Shown here: in pieces, positions 1 through 12,189 of the stretch
How the letters are laid out: the number at the start of each line of letters is the position of its first letter
Position numbering within the stretch: position 1 is the stretch's first letter
Assembly (NCBI GenBank): GCA_029891345.1
Contig: CM057006.1
Location: 45,915,056-45,979,055 of the forward strand
Length of the DNA: 64,000 nt
Reading direction: 5' to 3'
Source: Dryococelus australis
Lineage: Eukaryota; Arthropoda; Insecta; Phasmatodea; Phasmatidae
The notes under the pieces: generated by a model
What the model was told of the DNA's origin: nothing
Seen by the model: only the letters and a program-made list of their open reading frames with translations
Database searches by the model: none
Program-made: the position numbers and the translations under genes

Positions 1-423
1 TTATTAAATATATAAATGAGGTTCCAATACCTTCTTAATGGTAGGTGTTGTGTTGTTACCAACATCCAAGTTCTTATGGGTTGCACTTCCCGTCATTTAA
101 TAAATGCATTATACAGAAACTCAGAGGTTTACCTTACATTTTGGCTGTGTTACAACAACCAATAAACATTAGCTTCAACTACACTTTCAAGTGTGGTTAG
201 ACCCTTAGGAATCAGATTTAGCCATAGGCTGTATAAGTATATATTTCTTACTTACTTTTTGGTGAAAAATTACCTGCTGAAGTTTGCCTGTAGAGTTCAG
301 TCCCAAACTGTATATTTCACAAATGAAGTACTAAAAAGAGACACAATGTGGAGCAGTGAATTTTAAGGCGAGAAAACAAATTCCCCAACTCCGAATGTGA
401 TGTCTTTCTTCAAATAAATTTAC

Positions 424-3400
424 CTAGTCTTCATCACTTCTCTCTGTTCTATACGTTTGAATATTTCCTGCTCCCTCTCTTTTTCTGTCATCTGGGCCAA
501 ACGTGCTTGGTCCTCTTCATCTCCCATAAGATTCTCATCGTACCCATCGTTGAATTCCTCTTGACTAAGTGCAGAACTGTCAGAGTCACTTCCATCCGAG
601 TCTGATACTTCTCCTGAAAATATCAAAAACTGACTAATGCACAATACACAAAATGATTTGTCCCTACAAATGATTACACAGAATAAAAAGATTAGGGTTG
701 TGCAAAAGTGACTTTTATTCTCACGAAATGAAAATGAAAAATATGTTACGAACTTTCGTGAAACTAAAATGAAAAATAATTTCGTAAGAGCTCAGTCTTA
801 ACAAAAGTTTCATGAATTTCACAACACTTTAACAAGTTATTCATTGTGACAAATTTGTTGCAAAATCAAACATTCTTCGCTACATTCAAATTTGTTTTAT
901 GTACAGCAAAACCTCTATCCATAGAATTTCAGGGGACTGACGTAAAAATTCTATAGATGCGGACTAGACATATTGGTCAACAAAAATACCCAACCTCATT
1001 ATACTTTATGTTAAACATACTGATATGCCTATATTAGGTATTTGTCAATTAACTAAAATAAAACAATGCAAATGAAAATATTGGATAAAACATTCATAAT
1101 ACAGTACAACCATGTTATAAATAGCTCAAGGAAACCAAGAAGTGTTGACCTTACATGTAAAAAAAAAAACACAAACAATCCACTCTAATTTTTTACGGTA
1201 CTCAAACTTAATAAAAACTGTATTTAAACACCGCTTTTGAAACCACGTGCATAGGAAATATCTGCAGATGTAGCAGAAGTATTTATGAGTGTTACATTTA
1301 TACATATAGACATTCGTAATTTTCATGGAAAAACAGTATTGTTGGCGTTGCTGCATCGCAAATCAGTATATTAAAAATATGGCACCGCTGTTTCTTGTGG
1401 TTGTTATTGCTTGCTGAACGTCTAGTAAAACTTCTACAATACAAATTTCACACACATATAAACTGTATTTCCACTTTTTTTTTGTATTTTGGGTTCGCTA
1501 CATACATACATACATACATACATACATTATGTGTAGTCTGAGATGTCTATTGTTATTATTTATGGTTACAAAGTATGAGTTAAGTGCGACATTGTGGCGA
1601 AATCCACAACAGGTTATTTCGGAAGTGGTAAATTACATAAATAGTATTACTTGTACGTGCATACATAATGTACTGTATATTGATTTTGTATGCCATGGTG
1701 AGTACAGTTTATACTTAAAGCTTTTTTGTTAATACTTCATTGTTAAATGATTGGAGCATAGAATTGTTGGTGATGATAAAGAAATTTTTGTTCGATCCAT
1801 ATGGTATAAATTAAATTTTGAAGTTCGGCAAAAACTGACTTTTTTTTTTTTAGCATTATTTAGATAGGAATTAGACAGAAAATTTTCTGTGGCCACAGAC
1901 TTTCGATCCATCCATGTTCGACAGATAGAGTTTCCACAGCAGTTAATTTAGTTATAAAATAATGAAAACAAACAAGATTATTTACAGACAAGAATTTCCT
2001 CTACTGGTGCACTAAATGAACCTTCATTAAACACCCAAATATTCATTAAAATAGAGGATTTCCATTTTGTTACAAATTTTGGCAACCCAATTTCTTACAG
2101 TGATGAAAATGAAAGCTACCATTTTCCATTTTCATTTCGGTAAACAGAATATTTGCAAAACCCTAAAAAATATATTCACACTTTCATAAAGAATTCAAAA
2201 TTGTATACACCATTAGGGTCACCCGTTTAACCAATTACAGCAGATATAAAAAAATTAAACTGCCAAAGATAAGCTAATAACCTAGCCAATCAGATAACCG
2301 TTAAGTAGCCAAAATCCAGAATTTTCTAAATGACAAGTAACTACCAGTTACCTCACAACTGATATTTCTACCCACTACTAGTCTGTATTTTAGATATTTC
2401 ACGGTGCGTACTATTCCATTACAAATACTTCTATGTGTAATCTTCAGCCACAACCACTTCATCGGAGAGAGAGAGAGAGAGAGAGAAAAAAAAAATGGGG
2501 GGGGGGGGAGGATAATAGACATTTTTACCTTCTTCTGGCTCTGAATCTTGCTCTTTATCACTGTCACTATCACTTCCAGACGAAGATTTGGTAACAGTTC
2601 TTTTTCCAGTGCGTTTAGCTGGCTTAGTCTTCTTCTTCTTTTTGTTATTTCCACGGGCATCCCATTCAACATCAGAATCTGATGTATCGGAGTCTGTGAA
2701 CGTTTTCTCTGGAGCTTTGTTTGGCTCTGCCAACACTCCATCCTGGTCTTTGTTTTTCCTCTTTTTCGCCAAAGAAAGAAATTCCTGTTTCAAAAACAAA
2801 ACATGACAAGTTACAATGTCAAAATGCAATAGGTAAGCAATAACTGAACTTGCTAACAACTGTCAAAATAATTGCAAAATATTTCAAATTAAAAATACAT
2901 AATATATTTATATTAACTACAATCATTAAGAATTATTTATTAACGAAAGCATTTGGATGTAGCAGTCAGTTCAATAACATCCACAAAAGGTCTTTTTTTT
3001 TCTATAATCGTGAACTTACAGCCATCACCAATGACCTGACACTTTAAAATATGATCTACTTCTAACTTCTAAGCCACGCCAGATCTAAAATTATTGGGAG
3101 CAATGATGTGACGAACTATCATGCACTGACCCATTAATTTTCCATATTTAGATTCTGTGGCCGGCAGGTATCTGGGAGCGTCAACTCCCTAGTCTTGAGT
3201 GGTGCCCCCTTACCCCTCCGTTTTTCTCCTTTCTCCAGCGACCCTGCTTCCCCGCGCTAAGATGCGTCCAGATAACTACCGGACACAGTACATAACTGTT
3301 GCTCTAGATAGGACCTTTGCACAAACAAGTATTGGCTGTTCGCGGTTTAATTGAGCACTTTAAAAATCTACCTTTGAAAAAAGTCACTGCCCCTACAAGT

Positions 3401-4945
3401 GTGTATTTTAACCGGCACAATGAGCGACATTCACCCAGCAAAGTTGGTAACGATGGAGGTAAATTAGTTCCATTACTTCACATTAAAATAAACGTGTTTG
3501 GCCAACATTTGTGAGTGTTGAAATTATTACTTATTTTGCTGTTTTTTTCAATGCATCCAAGTGTAAAAATTAACAAATTTGTAAAATATTTACTTTCCTA
3601 GCAATTTTAATTTTACAGTTCCACTTGTCTGGCACATGAATAAAGTGATCAGGCCTACGGCAATGTTATTTTCACATGTGGTGGATGAATACACAATGTG
3701 AATACAAGTATATATTAAGCAGGGCTCCCAAAAGTTCTCAGTTTACAGAGAACAGCCTATATGGTTCCATTCACAGTAAAATGTTAAGTGCTCTGCCTGA
3801 TTGATACATGAGGTGTGTTACATAGGTTTGGCAGAAAACACGTAATTCAAAATGGGTGATTTTTTTGTAGGAGCATTTAAGAAACTTTTGCACCCTAAGA
3901 CCAGTTTAATGTTCTGATTTTCATCATGATGCACGACATAAGGGTTTAAACTTCATACACTGAATAAAAATGTCACAAAAACAGAGTTGTTTGTATTCAG
4001 ATTTGACACACTTAAAATTAAAGTTATGTAACATAAGCTATATACCGGTCTCACCTGTGTAGATGAACATTTAGATAAATGTGTGCAGTAACAAAAACAA
4101 AATAGTTAGCCTAATAGCTGTTTTTAATATATTAACATGTCCACCTTCCACTCCACTTTGGGATAAAAATGACGATATTTACGCTATGTTGAACAAGAAT
4201 GCAAACATCATTTTAAAAGTCCCTAATATAAAAGCTAAGAAAACCAAGATAACACAAAACAACTATAAATTACTTATTCCCTACTATGACTGGCCCATAA
4301 GATCATCTCAGCATACATGTGTATCATATATAACATAAAAGCTTGACAGTGACAAACTTTCTCTTACATGAATGTACTTTAGTTTATGTGAAATGAATAC
4401 AATAGGTCAGGTTAAAACATAGTAGTCAATATAAAGCAGGCTTAAATGTTACATGTAGTCATATTATTCACAGTATAAGAGAAAAACCTTTAGGTACACG
4501 TACAGAATTTCCCAGTTTACATTTTGTCGATTTATTATGTATATGGGCATATAAAATAATTAAAATGTTAAGGTCTTTGTATGTGCATCACTGCAAGTTT
4601 CTTTCACTTAAATATTTACATGGCAACAGTTTGCAATGGTGAAAAAGAGTTATTGTAATAATAATACTCCTAACGATAAGATGTGAGACTAACGTACTTC
4701 CAAAATGCGAGTCCCAGCTCATGGGAGGAGGAATAATGGTATGTGTAAGGAAAGGGCTGAAAGGGGCGGTAGAATGGGTTAGTGAGGATGTCGAGGAAAT
4801 TAAATTAAGTGTTAGTAATAATAGGAAAATTACTTTGCTGGCAGGATCCTTGATAAAATAAAACCTTCCTTACCGAGTCCAAATCCGAACCACTGCCATC
4901 ACTTTCAGCACTATCAGAGTCGATTAGATTCTTCCTTTTTCCCAT
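424..4945 (-). CDS. Rtf1: Rtf1, Paf1 complex subunit (first three coding exons, continues off left edge)
   Basis: Three exons read in phase on the minus strand: 4945-4874 (24 codons, starting [16 protein letters not shown]), 2784-2529 and 613-424. All have consensus sites (donors GTAAGG, GTAAAA, GTAAAT; acceptors CAG and TTTCAG). The product begins with an acidic Ser/Asp-rich stretch, then [10 protein letters not shown], a Lys-rich block, EPEEGEVSDSD, then [17 protein letters not shown] and [19 protein letters not shown]. That order and wording match the N-terminus of metazoan Rtf1. About 172 residues are present. In the known family Rtf1 is a nuclear elongation factor of the Paf1 complex, promoting H2B ubiquitylation and binding Spt5. 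The histone-modification and Plus3 domains lie beyond the left edge. Intron 1 (2785-4873) holds a MITE and a LINE scrap, and intron 2 (614-2528) holds short A, G and GA runs next to exon 2. The exon 3 donor leaves phase 2, so another exon follows outside. Confidence 0.93.
614..2528. other. Rtf1 intron 2
   Basis: AT-rich intron. It holds a CATA tetranucleotide run at about 1498-1527 and, just inside the donor of exon 2, adjoining GA, A and G runs (about 2466-2510). No coding potential or recognised transposon is seen. Confidence 0.7.
3331..3760 (-). mobile_element. MITE family A copy in Rtf1 intron 1
   Basis: Begins TATTGGCTGTTCGCGG and ends GAGAACAGCCTATA, with the family A interior in reverse orientation: a block ending near the CCAGTAAAG-like motif, a T-run, then the CACTTG...ATGAATAAAGTGAT block. 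Terminal repeats are degraded compared with other copies, so this is an old insertion. Confidence 0.8.
4685..4861 (+). mobile_element. LINE endonuclease-domain fragment
   Basis: A 58-codon open stretch reads [16 protein letters not shown] followed by IMVCVRKG and ends in [10 protein letters not shown]. This resembles the ETWL...GGGV.I.V...L block of the apurinic-type endonuclease of LINE retrotransposons. No other LINE part is visible around it. It lies antisense in Rtf1 intron 1 and stops about 12 bp from the exon 1 coding end. The clade cannot be named from this scrap. Confidence 0.45.
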
Positions 4946-6769
4946 GATTATAGCGATACCCACACAAAATGTAATGAATGCAAGACTTTATAAAACTAAA
5001 CTGCTGTCTTACACATTAATCTCAACTCGATTGCACAAATCTCTAAGTACTTTAGATAAAATACGTCAGCGTTAATTAAATGTGCAGTATCGGCATTTAA
5101 ATAAATATTCATTTCAAAAGCTATCCATTATATTTCCATTCACAACCTATACATAAACAAAACATATCTATCGCAAACACAAATTTGATTGCGCCATAGA
5201 AAATATGATTAGAATAAAGATGTAACATTCGTAAAACGAATTGTGACCAGATTGCTTGGAACATCACATCGACTAACGGGAGAAAATACGGATATGAGAT
5301 AGTAGCGCTCACAGCGGCTTGGTGTGAATACCCAATTTTCTACTAACAAACGCAACTTCCAACTTTGCTTACCCTCCTCATGTATTTGCCATTTCATAAT
5401 ACTTAACATTGCTTATAAAAACGGAAACGAAATGAATGTATTATAATTAAACTGAATATTGTTTAGAGAGCATATTACAAATTATAAGAAAACTCCCATT
5501 TTCCCGAACACTTTCATCCACTTTCCAAGGAAAAATAAGGACTGGATTATGCAAATAGAACAACTGCTTACCCTGCTGTAGGAACGCAGCAGGGTAACTC
5601 GCTTACGAGTTCGATTCATCGCTAGTCGCTCCCATTTGTGGACATGAATAGATAGCTACACTATGCATGTACAGTATGGGAGTTACAAAAACCATGTTTT
5701 TCGAATCGTAAATGGTAAACTCAAATTTAAATGTGTTTAAATTTAAAGTTAAGGCGAAAACTTGCAATAGTACTTTAGCTTACTGGAACCTTTTGCTTCA
5801 TTTTTCGAGGGGTAGACTCGTTGTCCCCTCACTTCACGAGGGCATAACTTCAACTGAATTCCACATGCGATTCTGGTCGTTTTTATCCACATTCGGCCAT
5901 CGGCAGGCCAGGAGTGCCGAGTCAGCTTCAGTCAGACATAGCACTTCTTGTTATGTACTGTTTATGTGAAGTAAATATCTTTATGGAAATTCGTGGGCAT
6001 TTGTTAATTGTCTCTCGGGACATTTAGGGCGCTACGCCCTCTTGTATCATACCCAAGTATACATGTACTTATTTTCAGCATGCAGAGGAGCTATAATACC
6101 TCTGTAAGTGTTAAATCCAGTGTAATTACTGCGTACGAGACGGCCTTAAACAGTCTCGTGACAGGTACTGAAGTGTCGTGTGTCACATGCAAGTACTCGA
6201 GTGTCAACAGCCAACCAGCAATCGACGGGGCATCCCGGGCTCCCTAGGGTCATCGGCCGAACGATCCATCACTAGCTCACCCTGAGCTGTGGCTCCGGGT
6301 AAACTTCAGCTCTGACCACAACATCTACAGCCCTGTATCTGGCCCACAGTGTCATACTTTTTATTTACACAAGTGCTTTAATATGTTTGTATAATTTCTC
6401 CGACGAATTTTTAATACAATCAGTTTAAAGTCATTTTGGAAAAAGCGTTTGTTTCAATTAAAAGGGCTTAACTTATTAAAATTAAGATCTAAATAAATAT
6501 GTTAATCCCTGCTGACCATGTTACTTTGACCGTTGTGTTGTTTGTGGTAGATAAATTTTGGGTGCATGCACAGACGAATTACTGGTCTGCCTCGTCCATG
6601 GAAAAATCGCTTTACTGTCATATTTATTATTCTATGGATAAATAATAGGCGAGCCTATAATAAATTATTATTCAGTGGTAGAAATTTTAACAAATGTTAG
6701 TGCGAGTCCTTAGAAATATTTAAAGATACAACAATAATTATTTTAATATATTGTGTATTGATTCTGGAA
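4946..6769. promoter_or_regulatory. Divergent intergenic region between Rtf1 and DNAL1
   Basis: The two genes are transcribed away from each other, so promoters of both should lie here. No TATA box or other core motif can be assigned confidently. A perfect 11-bp hairpin (TTACCCTGCTG / CAGCAGGGTAA) lies at 5568-5597. A less AT-rich patch runs from about 5870 to 6350. The open frames in it have no recognisable domain. Confidence 0.5.
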
Positions 6770-7321
6770 ATGGCGAAAGCTACAACGATACGCGAAGCTT
6801 TGAAACGATGGGAAACAGAAAACAGCGGTGAAGAAATTTCAGAAGCAAAACAAGTGAGTCTAGCATTTCAGTTTCCACCTATAGAAAAGATGGACTCGTC
6901 GCTGGATGTGTTAACTAATTGTGAGAAATTGTCATTATCCACAAACATGATAGACAGGATCACTGGCTTGACAAAACTACGGAATTTGAAGATTTTAGCT
7001 CTTGGGAGAAACAGGATCAAAAACTTTACTGGATTGGATGCTCTTGCAAACTCATTAGAACAGCTGTGGATATCCTATAATTTTATAGAAAGACTGAGAA
7101 CGGTACTCCCTTTGAAGAATTTAAGAATACTCTACATGGCACACAATTTAGTAAAAGAATGGGAAGAGATTGATATTCTCGTTAATCTTCCTAATCTTAA
7201 AGAATTAATATTTGTAGGAAATCCTTTGGAGGAACTTTATGTTGACAAAGTAGAGTGGTTCAGTGAAGTCAAGGTGAGATTACCAAATCTTGAAAAACTT
7301 GATAGCAATCTACTTCTGTAA
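6770..7321 (+). CDS. DNAL1: Dynein axonemal light chain 1 (LC1), complete and intronless
   Basis: An uninterrupted 183-residue frame opens MAKATTIREALKRWE and contains PPIEKMDSSLDVLTNCEKLS, SLSTNMIDRI, LALGRNRIKNFTGL, LEQLWISYNFIE, LRILYMAHNLVKEW and LIFVGNPLEE. These are the diagnostic segments of DNAL1/LC1, a leucine-rich-repeat protein that binds the gamma heavy-chain motor of outer-arm dynein in cilia and sperm flagella. The ATG at 6770 is chosen because MAKATTI is the conserved start. The C-terminus lacks the acidic tail of the vertebrate protein. AATAAA lies 76 bp after the stop. The single exon is unusual, since the vertebrate gene is split. There is no A-tail or other sign of a decayed retrocopy and the frame is fully open, so it is likely functional. 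Confidence 0.95.
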   Translation: MAKATTIREALKRWETENSGEEISEAKQVSLAFQFPPIEKMDSSLDVLTNCEKLSLSTNMIDRITGLTKLRNLKILALGRNRIKNFTGLDALANSLEQLWISYNFIERLRTVLPLKNLRILYMAHNLVKEWEEIDILVNLPNLKELIFVGNPLEELYVDKVEWFSEVKVRLPNLEKLDSNLLL

Positions 7322-7396
7322 ATGAGGGTTATTTTTCACTTAAAGCCACCATCTTTAATATATGACTGTGTCCAGTAATATAAGTAAAATATTATT

Positions 7397-7402
7397 AATA
7401 AA
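7397..7402 (+). promoter_or_regulatory. Polyadenylation signal of DNAL1
   Basis: AATAAA at the expected distance after the DNAL1 stop codon, followed by T/G-rich sequence. Confidence 0.55.
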
Positions 7403-9497
7403 TATTCAATTAAATATTTGTGTTATTTAGTTTCATGAAGGTTGAAATATAATCGGTAATTTGAAACTCAGAAAACAAATCCTAATTTTGTTTAACATCA
7501 AACAACCATTTACATATGCATCCACAGAATATAATTTCCGTAATACATTTTAACTTACAAAAAAATATGTTTTCCTTCAGACATTTTTTTTTTTTTGCTA
7601 TGATAGCATGTTTGCATCCATAATCTGTAACAATATAATAATAACTAATGTCTCCTTTCATCAAATGTTCCAGATATTGTCTCACTGAAGGTCACCACGA
7701 TCGTATTACGTTTGTCTCCTAATAGTCCGATTGGTTATGTGGCAACTGACCTTGATTTTTCTATTTACGTATTATGAATTAGCAGATGAATAGTAAGAGA
7801 ATGTACAAAAAGTAAGTTTGGTGTTTGATTCAGTGAGGATGTGTCACTTTTTCTAGAAACATCCTACCACCAAACCAAATATAAGGTGGTATCTTGGAAC
7901 TATCCATAGGTAATATTATGCATAACCACACATTTAAAGTTATGTGGTTTCCATACCCAGTACTGCTGAGCCGTTCAGTCCACCATGGCAAGGTAGCTTG
8001 TGAGTCTTTTCGGGCGATAACAGACCATTCTACATGCATTACACAATTATCAACTATGCACAAGGTTCCAGCCACGCGCCAGTGTGTCGATGGTCAGAAA
8101 CCACCACCACTGTAAACATTATTTTCATGCACAAAATGCTAATCAAGTCAGTCCAGTGATATGCCAGCGATTTTACAATTAATCGTCAAGAATGGTTAAG
8201 GCTAGATTCAGTGTGTAGTTGAATGCAATAAAAGTTATTTGCACGATTCAGTGCTAGACAAGTTGTAACTCGCAAACATGTGAATACCCGAGCCTTGCTA
8301 TCTGATTTGCCTACTTAATAACATCGAACACGCAGACAAAATTGTTTACCAGGAATTTTTTGGAGAACATTCGAAACTGGTTCGTGATTCGGTAGTGGTG
8401 ATGCTAGAGGTAATAAACTAAACCACACCAAAACACATGTGCTGTTTGCTGCTGGAAATATGGAGGGCATATGTGAGAGAAAATAAAGCCATTCGTAGAT
8501 ATTCGTGAGAAGAAATACTTCCCATGGGGACAATCGTCGTTGCGCTGTGTGAGTGCAGTTAGTTCTATAAATGTTGTATTGCTTAACTGTACCACTGACA
8601 AGCAGAACCTCCGAACAGGACAGCGGCCATTTGTGCGAAGTATAGGCACGGCCCCACCTATTACTCCCCTTCACCCAGCTCTCCTCCAGGCAGTGACAGC
8701 ATGTCAATCAGGGCACTACAGTGCTGTTTCCAAATAGGGCAGTCACTTCAAACCAGTGTTGTCAACCTGAAAACGAACAAGTAAGCTACATGTGTGGAGA
8801 AATCCAGCTACAGGTAACAAAATTAAGTAATGCTCCAAACATGAGTAATCTGCGCACTACTATTCAAAATATGTTGATGATGATGAGAGCCTAATAATAA
8901 CTAATATTAATATAATACTCATTTATAAATTACTTAGCGATGCACTGTTAATTAGACACTTGAAGTTTTTTTTAAAACATTGCAAACACAATTTGGTATC
9001 CTACTGTGAGAACACTTTTCTCTGAGAAATAAAGTGAATAAAATAATTTACATTAAAAGGCCGGCGTGATGGTGGTGTCTTCTATTGAGTAAAGCAGAAA
9101 ATACACGTGATAAACGAGTCACTAGGTTGGACATCAGTGTGGTGCATGTTGACACTCGGCTACACCAATATCCTACCAGTTATAAGACCGACAATTAGGC
9201 TACATGTAGCAGAATTCGGCTATGGTTGACAGCACTGGCAAGCGAACCACCGACAGGAACTGCCAACCCTGGGTGTATATGAATATTACTGAACATTGCT
9301 GCAGGGGAGTCACGTATGTGAATGACACAATTCTCACACATGCATTTAACGATAACATAACAAGGTCATTAAATGCCAATAATCCTAGATGTTGGATAGA
9401 GGATAAAAAACGTGATTCCAGAGAAAAAAATGTCCGCTATAACACTGTCTACCTTGCAGATGATAAATATGAAATATGGTATGTTAGAAATCACTAA
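7403..9497. other. Intergenic stretch without a recognisable gene
   Basis: Mixed AT-rich sequence. Open frames exist at 8315-8707 (minus) and 9222-9497 (plus) but show no known domain, splice pattern or codon bias that would support a gene. The second ends exactly at the TAA target site of the next element. Confidence 0.5.
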
Positions 9498-10344
9498 GGG
9501 CCTTATTCATAGTCAGATATCTGTCCAAGGATCATCCAGAGATGATCTTCCTCTGAGTTGGTCTGAGGTTAGTACGGACTAAGGGTGGACTAACTATAAT
9601 GCATTTATAAACCCTAATTAGAGTGGGACTCACCTTATTTATTTATTTATTGCATCCATTTGGTCTTTTTTCGAGTACAAGTTTGTACAAAGACATCGGA
9701 CAAGTCAGGACATGAACACATTATGTACAGAATATGAACACATTATTTACAGCACATTATAAAAACATCAAAGTATTATAATATTATCGAATTCTAAAAC
9801 AAATATACAATAAAATACAAATAGTCTTGAATTTTCAATATTTAATCTTCATTCTTTCATTTCTTCTGCAAATCTGTGCTGTGTCCTGGGCACTCCAATC
9901 TATAAATAAATAAAAACCAAAACAGAGGCACACATTCCATTGGCTTTACACAATAACTCACACTGTATATCCATGGGGGGTTCCTAGTCTTGATTAAAAT
10001 AACGTAGTGGTCAGTATGTTTTGTGTTTATGATAAATATTCGTCTACAGAATAAAAAGTTTTGCTTATTAGGAACTATTTTAGTTCTTTAGTCGAAGGAT
10101 CGTCGAAGTACACTGTTGCCAAGTTTACTGTGCATGCGCATTGCAGATTCTCGTCTCAAATAAAACCTGCACTACAAAAGGAGCATCACATTTCAGACAA
10201 CACAAATATTAAAAGTAGCTTAAATTTATTCAAACAAATATTGCTCCATTACCTAATGACCAAACTATCAATTAATTCAAACATACTCAATATATAATTT
10301 ATGATTTTAAGTAAAGTAATATTTCAATTTGTTAAGCGGAAGTC

Positions 10345-10415
10345 GTGTGTGAGTGAGTAGAGCAGTGGGCAAGGTTTTTGATTTGAAAATGTGAAATACA
10401 AGTTCGAATATCACA
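10345..10415 (+). repeat. tRNA-like sequence (SINE head remnant)
   Basis: Contains GAGTAGAGCAGTGGGCAAGG (A-box-like) and, about 35 bp on, AAGTTCGAATATCAC (B-box-like GTTCGAATC). The spacing fits a pol III tRNA-type promoter. It does not fold as an intact tRNA and is read as a SINE remnant. Confidence 0.35.
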
Positions 10416-10759
10416 TGTTCCCTCAAATTTATGTATAATAACTATTTGTTTCGATATTAAGTAGACGTTAGCAAAATTAATATTTTTTTATAATTGCAAA
10501 ACAAATCATTTTTTGAAATTTTTTATTCATCTGACTCTCCGTCATATATTTTAATACTGCAGGATGGAGGACAAAAATATTTATATAGGCCTACTAATAA
10601 TATTTTATTCCACATTGATTTGTTAATTTTTCATAGAACACCCCTATGCACTGATAGTATAAACTGGTTTCATTTACTTATGCCAATACTGTCTTTATAA
10701 ATTTGTATTTTAATGCTAAATATATTACAAAAATACATTATAAAATGGTTAAAATTTTC

Positions 10760-10830
10760 TTGCCCCGAAAAGATTCGAACTTGCAATCTTGTGCACATCA
10801 GCCCACAGTATTACCATTTTATTTATTATT
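10760..10830 (-). repeat. tRNA-like sequence (SINE head remnant)
   Basis: On the minus strand GGTAATACTGTGGGCTGATG precedes GCAAGTTCGAATCTTTTC, an A-box/B-box-like pair. Degraded, and not a functional tRNA. Confidence 0.35.
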
Positions 10831-10944
10831 ATTTTCGTTTTCTTTCTTTTGATGTTTTGATGTTGTTGTGACATTTGATGTTGACGAAGCTCTAGTGAGA
10901 CCAACTTGCTAACAAATTCCCAGTGCGACAAGCGAACTGAAAAT

Positions 10945-11035
10945 CTACCACGGAGGGGCCGGGGCGCGGGCCCGCGACCCCTCTACTACAAATCGGCCAC
11001 TCTACCTATGAGCTATGGAGGCAAGGCAGACCATT
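10945..11035 (-). repeat. tRNA-like sequence (SINE head remnant)
   Basis: The minus strand reads TAGCTCATAGGTAGAGTGGC, a clear D-arm/A-box, followed by a T-arm-like GGGTCGCGGGCCC stretch between CCTCC and GGCCCCTCC arms. Most likely a tRNA-derived SINE head. The B box is altered, so a working tRNA gene is unlikely. Confidence 0.4.
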
Positions 11036-12189
11036 GAGCTACCGATACATTCACCTCAAGGGAATACTTTGTCATATGTATTGTGAAAGTATGATTTGTA
11101 ATACAATTCTTTCTGAAAGTATTAATATTACGTCTGGTGAGAATCTGTTTTCAGAGAAGGCATTTCATTGACACAGAAATATAAATGAATTGCTTTAACT
11201 TAACACTGATGTATTATGATTGCATTTCTTTTGAATTATTATTTATGGAATATTTCATCCATTATATCGGCATATTTTTGCATACAGATTGACAAAATCG
11301 GCCTTAAATGTATTTTTTGTGTTTCATAAACTTTATCTAGCTTTCACTCGCATGTAATACTAGCGAAACTGTCATATTTTATGTTCGCCATTTATAATTT
11401 TGACTTTAATACATCATTAGTCCTACCCTCAGACCAGACTTAAAGTTAGACCGAACTAAAGCAAGAGGGTCCTCGGACTAGCAATAATATAACTCTCTGA
11501 ATACGAAAAATTTTGGTCGGAGGATGATCTTTCCTTAGTCCGGAATAAAAATACTATGACTGAGGCCATAAATGTATATTTTTAAAGAAAACTGCACTCA
11601 TTACAATCATTTAGAAAAATTGTGGCCTGTAGGCTAATACAGCAGCATTTAGACTATGTATGTATAGTTGATGCTCAAATTCTGACTCCTGATGTAGGCA
11701 AATCTCTTAACACAAATGCTTCGACTTTCTTGTCACATGAGAATAATACGAAATAAGGAGGCCATTAGGATTTTTGAAACATTTAAAGACGTAAAATAAC
11801 TAATATAAGAATATATTACCAGTTCTTTCAGCAGTTATTTCAGAAAATATAACAATAAGTTACTGGTATAACTAATGAGCTTACTTTCCTCAACATGGGT
11901 GCAATTAATTTTTAGATAATTCTTTAAAAGATGAGTTGATAGGAATCACTTGACTTCTCTTTGAAAGCATTAACTTTAGAAATGAAACCATAAACCTATG
12001 TAACTCTAGTGAGACAGTTACAAATACACACATGTCTTACCAGAGATGTGAACACAGAACACCTCATACTATAATCCAACGTGCAATCCACTGCATTACG
12101 GTGATTGGTTTCGGAACATCAACTTCGGTTTTAATCAGCCTAATGTTTCGAACTATATGGTTTACTAACCCAAAATATTAAGAGGGCTT

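Larger units (their letters stand above)
9498..11568. mobile_element. TIR element with TAA target duplication, about 2.07 kb (Harbinger-like, tentative)
   Basis: The left end GGGCCTTATTCATAGTC is matched in reverse at the right end (CTATGACTGAGGCC). TAA flanks both ends (9495-9497 and 11569-11571), which fits the TWA duplication of PIF/Harbinger elements. Subterminal motifs are also inverted, with GGACTAAG and GATCATC-like blocks on both sides. No transposase frame is visible inside. The interior instead carries three tRNA-like stretches and a LINE-tail-like TTTATTTATT tract, so it has been invaded. Confidence 0.45.

Noticed and set aside
8315-8707. 130-codon minus-strand frame
   Set aside because: No domain, no splice sites or promoter context, and an overlapping frame on the other strand.
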